From assembly GCA_019635695.1 (NCBI GenBank), contig JAHBYZ010000005.1, positions 62,001 through 126,000 of the forward strand: a DNA stretch of 64,000 nucleotides. Reading direction: 5' to 3'. The DNA comes from Rhizobiaceae bacterium. Lineage in GTDB: Bacteria; Pseudomonadota; Alphaproteobacteria; Rhizobiales; Rhizobiaceae. Position 1 is the stretch's first letter. Each line of letters starts with the position of its first letter. Below the pieces are notes generated by a model, which saw only the letters and a list, made by a program, of their open reading frames with translations, searched no databases and was not told where the DNA came from. A program made the position numbers and the translations under genes. Positions 58,895-64,000 of the stretch are shown here, piece after piece.

Positions 58895-60056
58895 CTCCCG
58901 CAAGAAGACAAAGGCCGTCGCGGTCGCCGAAGCGGCGCCGCGCGTGGTCGCGCCGCAGGTCGTGCGCATCGAGCCCGTGTCGCCGGCCGCCAACCTGCGC
59001 CGGCAGGTCGTCTTCTGGCTGCTGACGGCGGCCGTCTTCATCGCCTTCCTCTACGTCTTCTCGTCGATCCTGCTGCCCTTCTTCGCCGGCATGATCCTCG
59101 CCTATTTCCTCGATCCCGTCGCTGATGCGCTGGAGCGGCTGGGCCTGTCGCGGCTGTGGGCCACGATTGTCATCCTGATCGGCTTCCTCGTGCTGCTGGC
59201 CATCGGCATGATGATCGTCATCCCGGTGCTCGCCACCCAGCTCGCCGATTTCGCCTCGCGCATCCCCGACTACCTGTCGCGGCTGCAGGTGCTGATCACC
59301 AGCATTGACCCGGAATGGCTGCAGGAGAATTTCGGCGTCGCCCCCGACACGCTGCGCAACAGCCTGAGCGGCCTTCTCAGCACCGGCGCCGGCTTCCTGA
59401 CAACCATCTTCGAGGGAATCTGGAGTTCGGGTGCGGCATTGATCGACATAGCCGGCCTGTTCGTCGTGACTCCGGTCGTCGCCTTCTACATGCTGCTCGA
59501 CTGGGACCGCATGGTCGCCACCGTCGACAGCTGGATCCCGCGCGACCACGTCGCGACCGTCCGCGCCATCGCCGCCGACATCAACCGCGCCACCGCCGGT
59601 TTCGTGCGCGGGCAGGGCACCCTGTGCCTGGTGCTGGGCGTCATGTATGCGGCGGGTCTGACCGCGGTCGGCCTGAGCTTCGGGCTGCTGCTCGGCCTGT
59701 TCGCCGGCTTGATCAGCTTCATTCCCTATGTCGGCTCGCTGGTCGGGCTGGTGCTGGCGGTTGGTGTGGCGCTCGTCCAGTTCTGGCCGGAATGGCACTG
59801 GATCGTCGCGGTGGCGGTGGTCTTCTTCGTCGGCCAGTTCGTCGAGGGCAACATCCTCCAGCCCCGACTGGTCGGAAAGAGCGTCGGCCTGCATCCGGTG
59901 TGGCTGATGTTCGCCCTGCTGGCCTTCGGCTATCTGTTCGGCTTCGTCGGCCTGCTAGTCGCGGTGCCGGCGGCGGCCGCCGTCGCCGTGATTGTCCGCT
60001 TCTTCATCTCGCGCTATCTGCAGTCGCCCCTCTACCGGGGCCATGGCGGCGCTTGA
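58866..60056 (+). CDS. AI-2E family transporter (PerM-like)
   Basis: The 396-residue protein has a basic Lys/Ala-rich N-terminus and about eight membrane helices with the family block [34 protein letters not shown]. Members export various substrates (autoinducer-2, ions or others); no substrate is indicated. It overlaps the preceding gene by 29 bases and hdaA by 14 bases, so the three form an operon. Confidence 0.92.
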   Translation: MAKATTRAASSRKKTKAVAVAEAAPRVVAPQVVRIEPVSPAANLRRQVVFWLLTAAVFIAFLYVFSSILLPFFAGMILAYFLDPVADALERLGLSRLWATIVILIGFLVLLAIGMMIVIPVLATQLADFASRIPDYLSRLQVLITSIDPEWLQENFGVAPDTLRNSLSGLLSTGAGFLTTIFEGIWSSGAALIDIAGLFVVTPVVAFYMLLDWDRMVATVDSWIPRDHVATVRAIAADINRATAGFVRGQGTLCLVLGVMYAAGLTAVGLSFGLLLGLFAGLISFIPYVGSLVGLVLAVGVALVQFWPEWHWIVAVAVVFFVGQFVEGNILQPRLVGKSVGLHPVWLMFALLAFGYLFGFVGLLVAVPAAAAVAVIVRFFISRYLQSPLYRGHGGA

Positions 60057-60759
60057 GCCGGCCGTGAACGCTCTGCGCCCCCGCCAGCTGCCGCTCGACC
60101 TCGGTCATGTGCCGGGCCTGTCGCGCGACGATCTGGTCGTCAGCCCGGCCAATCTGGCCGCCGTGACGCTGGTGGAACGCTGGCCCGACTGGCCTGCGCC
60201 GGTCGTCGTGCTTGCTGGCCCGCCCGGGTCCGGCAAGTCGCATCTGGCGGCGATCTGGAGCGAGATTGCCGGCGCGACGCACATCGCGACGGCAGCGCTT
60301 GCGACCGGCATCCCCTCCGTCGAAGGTCCGGTCCTTGTCGATGATGCCGACCTCGCGGGCCATGCCGCCGAGAACGGCCTGTTCCACCTGCTCAACGCCG
60401 CGCGCGAGGCCGGGGTCCATGTGCTCTTGACGGCGCGCCGGTTCCCGAGCGCGTGGGGCGTGCGCCTGCCCGACCTGCTGTCGCGGCTGAAGGCGGCGGC
60501 CACGGTGGAGATCGGCGAGCCCGACGACGCACTGCTTGGCGGCGTCCTGACGAAACTCTTCGCCGACCGGCAGGTCGAGGTCGACCAGCCGACGATCCAA
60601 TTCCTCGTCCGCCGCATCGAGCGCTCGCTGGCCACTGCGCGCGAGCTTGTCGACCGCCTGGACCGCCATGCGCTGGCCACCAAGAGCCGCATCACCCGTC
60701 AGCTTGCGGCGGCGGTGCTGTCGGAAACCGACGCGGGGCAGGGCGCGCTCGATCTCTGA
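60043..60759 (+). CDS. hdaA: DnaA regulatory inactivator HdaA
   Basis: HdaA/Hda with the sliding clamp makes DnaA hydrolyse its ATP, so that origins do not refire. The 238-residue protein has the clamp-binding motif QLPLDL at 15-20, a Walker A GPPGSGKSHLA and a single AAA+ domain. The family lacks the DnaA DNA-binding domain, as here. ATG 60043 gives the clamp motif at the N-terminus. It is followed by a broken small gene. Confidence 0.93.
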   Translation: MAALEPAVNALRPRQLPLDLGHVPGLSRDDLVVSPANLAAVTLVERWPDWPAPVVVLAGPPGSGKSHLAAIWSEIAGATHIATAALATGIPSVEGPVLVDDADLAGHAAENGLFHLLNAAREAGVHVLLTARRFPSAWGVRLPDLLSRLKAAATVEIGEPDDALLGGVLTKLFADRQVEVDQPTIQFLVRRIERSLATARELVDRLDRHALATKSRITRQLAAAVLSETDAGQGALDL

Positions 60760-60865
60760 GGCGTTTATCTCTGCTTAACGCAAAAGCCGCAGGCCTGCCG
60801 CAATCCGCCCCAACTCCCGTCGCCTTCGCCGCCTATCCCGTGCGTCCAGCAGTCGAGGGGACAGC

Positions 60866-60999
60866 ATGAGACAGTGGGAACAGGATATCGCGTTCATCGT
60901 GCTGGCGGTTTCGTGGCCGCCGGGCTGATGATGATCGGCCAGGATCACACCGGCGATATCGTCGCGGCCTTCAAGGCGTTCTTCTCGGGCATCGCCTGA
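60866..60999 (+). pseudogene. small membrane protein gene with a 1-base deletion
   Basis: From ATG 60866 (GAGGGG upstream) the frame reads MRQWEQDIAFIVLAVSWPPG and stops at 60926-60928. Restoring one G near 60903-60909 gives a 44-residue protein with a single helix (IVLAGFVAAGLMMIG) ending AFKAFFSGIA at the TGA 60997-60999. The restored reading is much more protein-like. It is either a truncated relic or a base-call error in a GGCGG run. Confidence 0.5.
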
Positions 61000-61018
61000 T
61001 CAGGCGCCGATCCGGAAT

Positions 61019-61540
61019 TCACCGATAGCAGAGCGGCTTTTCGCGTCCCGGCGTGAGATAGGTGCTGCGCGGACCACAGGCGGAGCCGTCGATCATCAGA
61101 TCGTAGGGACAGGCGCAGTCGCCCGATTGCGGCTTGCGCGCCGGCGACAAACCGGCGGTGCTCGGCGAAGCCGTTCCCGGCACAACACCGGCAGGGCGAA
61201 CGATGGCGTGGCCCGACGCGGCCGGCGTAGCGATGCCGGTCAGCGCCTGCTGCGGCCTCGGCACACCGGCCGGCTTGAGGCGCGCACGCTCCTGCATGGC
61301 GCGCGGCGCGGGCTTGGCGGCCGGTGCGGCCATGCGTGCCGGCATCGACACCAGTTCCACCTTGGCCTTCGGCGGGATTGCGGCGGTCGTCGTCCGGTCC
61401 GGCATCAGCGCCTGACCGACGGGATCGAGCGCGAACTGCACGATCACTGTTGCCATGGCCGCCACGACGGCGATGCCGGCAGCCAGCGCGATCGTGCGGC
61501 TGCGGCTCTTCTTGCGGCTCTTGCGTCGCTTCTTCGCCAT
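61019..61540 (-). CDS. single-pass membrane protein with C-terminal Cys-rich module, 173 aa
   Basis: A very basic N-terminus (MAKKRRKSRKKSRSR) leads into one membrane helix (about 17-38), an Ala/Pro-rich disordered stretch (about 45-135), and a C-terminal module with four cysteines (CACPYDLMIDGSACG and PGREKPLCYR). The end pattern C-x-C-P-Y-D, CG-R-S, PG and CY recurs in small rhizobial secreted proteins. Function is unknown. Confidence 0.7.
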   Translation of the reverse strand: MAKKRRKSRKKSRSRTIALAAGIAVVAAMATVIVQFALDPVGQALMPDRTTTAAIPPKAKVELVSMPARMAAPAAKPAPRAMQERARLKPAGVPRPQQALTGIATPAASGHAIVRPAGVVPGTASPSTAGLSPARKPQSGDCACPYDLMIDGSACGPRSTYLTPGREKPLCYR

Positions 61541-61625
61541 GGCCGCAGGCTAGACGCAGCGTGTTAAGGCGGCGTTGATGGACCCGTATTTGTCGGCTGG
61601 CGTCCCGGCGTGCTAGCACGCCGCT

Positions 61626-61958
61626 ATGAACACGATCGACAGGAAGGCGGCCGCGGCCGCATACAAGAAGCGCGAGACCATCGCCGGCATCTACGCCATC
61701 CGCTCGGCCGCGGGCGGCGTGTGGGTAGGCTACGCCCGCGACATCGACGCCATCCAGAACCGTGCCTGGTTCTCGCTGCGCACCGGCGCGCATATGAGCA
61801 AATCCCTGCAGGCGGCATGGAACGCCGAGGGCGAGGCGGCCTTCTCACTGGAGCCGCTGGAACTGGTCGACGCCGACACGCTGGGCTTCAACCCGGAGAA
61901 GGCGCTGCGCGACCGTGCCTCCGGCTGGCGCGAGAAGCTTGGAGCCGAATCGGCCTGA
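61626..61958 (+). CDS. GIY-YIG nuclease family protein, 110 aa
   Basis: The sequence ETIAGIYAIRSAAGGVWVGYARD is the GIY-YIG core with GIYAI in place of GIY and VWVGYA in place of YIG. It continues to a short family-specific helix AWFSLRTGAHMSKSLQAAWNAEGEAAFSLEPLE. Small GIY-YIG proteins of this kind occur singly in rhizobia with no known target. The next gene begins 8 bases later. Confidence 0.85.
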   Translation: MNTIDRKAAAAAYKKRETIAGIYAIRSAAGGVWVGYARDIDAIQNRAWFSLRTGAHMSKSLQAAWNAEGEAAFSLEPLELVDADTLGFNPEKALRDRASGWREKLGAESA

Positions 61959-61966
61959 GCGACGCC

Positions 61967-63410
61967 ATGCAGCAATCGTCCGCCGGCGAAGGCGAGCTGA
62001 AATTCGGCACGAGCGGCCTGCGCGGGCTGTCCATCGTACTCGACGGGCCGCCGGCCTATGTTCACGCGCTGGCCTTCGGCCGCGTGATGCTGGAGCGCAG
62101 CGGGATCGCGCCGGGCACCCGCGTCCTGCTCGGCCGCGACCTGCGGCCCAGCAGCCCGAGCATCGCGCGACACTGTGCGGCGGGTCTGGCGGCGGCGGGC
62201 CTTGCCCCGGTCGACTGCGGCGAATTGCCGACGCCCGCGCTCGCCGCCCACGCCATGCGCCTCGGCGTGCCGGCGATCATGGTGACCGGCAGCCACATTC
62301 CCGAAGACCGCAACGGCCTCAAATTCTACCGCCCCGACGGTGAGATCGACAAACGCGACGAGGCGGACATCGTCGCTGCGGCCGCCAAGGTCGTCGGTAC
62401 ACGACCACAGGCCGCGGATGTCGAAATTCTCTGCCGACCCGGCCGCGCTTGGGGCCTATGCCGGCCGCGCGGTTTCCATGCTTGCCCCCGACGCCCTCAA
62501 GGGCATGCGTATCGGTGTCTACCAGCACAGTTCCGTCGCGCGACCTGATGGTCGAGGTGCTGACAGCCCTTGGCGCGGCGACCATCCCGCTCGGCCGCAG
62601 CGACGTCTTCGTGCCGGTCGACACCGAGGCGCTGCGTCCCGAGGACGAGGCGCTGGCGCTGGGCTGGGCGGCTGAGCACCGGCTCAACGCGCTGGTTTCC
62701 ACCGACGGCGACGCCGACCGGCCGCTGGTGGCGGACGAGACCGGCCGCTTCCTGCGTGGCGATCTGGTCGGTGCCGTGACCGCGGCAGCGTTCGGCGCCG
62801 ACTGCGTGGTCACCCCGGTCAGCTCCAATTCCGGCATCGAGCGCTGCGGCCGCTTCGCGCGCGTCCAGCGCACCCGCATCGGCTCGCCCTACGTCATGAG
62901 GGCATGCAGCGCGCCCGCGCCGAGGGTGCGGCGCGCATCGTCGGCTTCGAGGCCAATGGCGGCGTGCTGGTCGGCTCGCCGGTCGAGATCGACGGGCGCA
63001 CGCTTCCGGCGCTGCCGACGCGCGACGCGCTGGCGCCGATCCTCGCCGTGCTGCACTGGTCGCGGCGCAAGGCCGTGCCGCTCTCCGCGCTGACCGCGAA
63101 CTTTCGTTTCAGCGCCGCTGCCAGCGGTCGCCTGAAGAACGTGCAGGCTTCGGCCACCGGCCCGTTCCTTGAGCGGCTGTTGAGGGAGCGCGATTTCAGA
63201 TACGAGATCGCCGGCGCCGGCTTTCAGCCGCATGCGCTCGATACAACTGACGGCATGCGCATGACCGCTGCGGACGGCGCCGTGCTGCACTACCGCGCTT
63301 CCGGCAACGCGCCGGAGCTGCGGTGCTACGTGGAAGCTGCCACGGACGCTGCCGCCGGCGCGCTTCTGTCGGCGGGGCTGTCCGTGGCGGCAAGGCAGCT
63401 GGAAAGATGA
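61967..63410 (+). pseudogene. phosphomannomutase with three frameshifts
   Basis: Phosphomannomutase converts mannose-6-phosphate to mannose-1-phosphate. Intact motifs are spread over three frames: the phosphoserine loop TGSHIPEDRNGLKF and the start GTSGLRG in the first; STDGDADRPLVADE, the metal site, in the second; and GFEANGGVLVG and ATDAAAG near the end in the third. Frames change at about 62427-62433 (+1), 62537-62545 (+1 or -2) and 62896-62899 (-1). Correcting these gives a full-length protein of about 480 residues. Its end overlaps the next start (ATGA). Confidence 0.85.
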
Positions 63411-64000
63411 GCGTGGGCAAGCTTGTACCGGTCATCCTCAGCGGCGGCGCAGGCTCGCGCCTGTGGCCCCTGTCGCGCGAGCTCTATCCGAAACCCTTCA
63501 TCCCGCTGCCCGATGGCGAGACGCTGATCCGCAAGACGTTCCAGCGTGCGGCGGCGCTGCCCGACGTGGCGCGCATCGTCACGGTCACCAACCGCGAGCT
63601 GACCTTTCTGACCGCCGACGAGTACGAGAAGGCGGGTGGCAAGGCGGTGGCGCAGAGTTTCGTTCTGGAGCCCTTCGGCCGCGATACCGCAGCGGCTGTG
63701 GCCGTCGCTTGCCTTCAAGTCGAGGAAATGGAAGGTGCGGACGCCACCCTGCTGGTCATGCCCGCGGACCATCTGATCGGAGATCGCGATGCTTTTGCCG
63801 AGGCGATCGCACGCGCCCGCTCGATCGCCGCTCAGGGCCGCATCGTCGTCTTCGGCATCCGGCCCGACCGTCCGGAGACCGGGTTCGGCTATCTGGAAGC
63901 CGACGGCGACCGCCTGATCCGCTTCGTCGAGAAGCCTGACGCGGTGCGCGCTGCCGAATACGTCGCCGGCGGCCGGCATTTCTGGAACTCCGGCATGTTC
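63407..64000 (+). CDS. mannose-1-phosphate guanylyltransferase, N-terminal part
   Basis: This enzyme makes GDP-mannose from mannose-1-phosphate and GTP. The window holds the first 198 residues; the rest lies beyond. The nucleotide-binding motif is LSGGAGSRLWPLSRELYPKPF, followed by ETLIRKTFQRA, MPADHLI and FVEKPD, all family hallmarks. ATG 63407 overlaps the TGA of the phosphomannomutase gene, so the pair would supply mannose for polysaccharide. The gene itself shows no frameshift in the visible part. Confidence 0.93.
   Translation, partial: MSVGKLVPVILSGGAGSRLWPLSRELYPKPFIPLPDGETLIRKTFQRAAALPDVARIVTVTNRELTFLTADEYEKAGGKAVAQSFVLEPFGRDTAAAVAVACLQVEEMEGADATLLVMPADHLIGDRDAFAEAIARARSIAAQGRIVVFGIRPDRPETGFGYLEADGDRLIRFVEKPDAVRAAEYVAGGRHFWNSGMF

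Overview
The window is a 64 kb piece of a high-GC alphaproteobacterial chromosome, most likely from the order Hyphomicrobiales and close to Mesorhizobium/Phyllobacteriaceae. The evidence is gene order: purF-cvpA-radA-alr-dnaB, rpsF-rpsR-rplI, fabD-fabG-acpP-fabF-mltG-yicC-gmk, rsmA-pdxA-surA-lptD-lptG-lptF, pepA-holC, pgsA-moaD-moaE and hdaA-purM-purN are all arranged as in rhizobia. An Omp25-like porin, a sunset-domain protein and glycine-zipper lipoproteins fit too. No rRNA, tRNA, CRISPR array, prophage or insertion sequence was seen; this is core chromosome with small accessory insertions.

Layout. 0-2.6 kb: end of a phosphatidylserine synthase-like gene, a PlsC-like acyltransferase, an exported protein, an SDR, and a guanidinium exporter gene (gdx/sugE) behind a clear guanidine-II (mini-ykkC) riboswitch. 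2.6-14.2 kb, mostly minus strand: purF, cvpA, radA, alr, dnaB, ynfA, a diguanylate cyclase, cfa, rplI, rpsR, rpsF. 14.5-17.3 kb: a lipoprotein, a sunset-domain protein, a GNAT enzyme and a two-gene ABC exporter. 17.5-23.9 kb, plus strand: fatty-acid synthesis genes, then mltG, yicC and gmk. 23.9-31.8 kb, minus strand: ASCH protein, rsmA, pdxA, surA-like and the LPS transport genes lptD-lptG-lptF. 32-37 kb, plus strand: pepA, holC (apparently starting at CTG), an ABC-F ATPase and a crotonase.

37-44.9 kb: a membrane protein, a secreted protein built of 14-residue Gly-rich repeats, DinB, GST, ndk, a PAS-GGDEF-EAL protein, a YbaY-META protein, moaE-moaD and pgsA. 45-53 kb: uvrC, a FolM-like SDR with folB, an outer-membrane protein, a GST, RNase T2, several small exported proteins and rlmJ. 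53-58 kb: a molybdopterin oxidoreductase, a HicAB module with its own promoter and operator, purN and purM. 58-64 kb: a second CDP-alcohol phosphatidyltransferase, a PerM/AI-2E protein and hdaA; then a broken small gene, a GIY-YIG protein, a phosphomannomutase with three frameshifts, and a mannose-1-phosphate guanylyltransferase cut by the window end.

The genes cover envelope building (phospholipid head groups, fatty acids, cyclopropane lipids, LPS export, peptidoglycan), replication and repair (dnaB, holC, hdaA, radA, uvrC), ribosome biogenesis and purine synthesis. The observations most worth following up are the riboswitch, the CTG start of holC, the repeat protein, the 17-bp tandem repeats near 9.2 kb, and the cluster of frameshifts between 60.9 and 62.9 kb, which is either gene decay or local sequence error.
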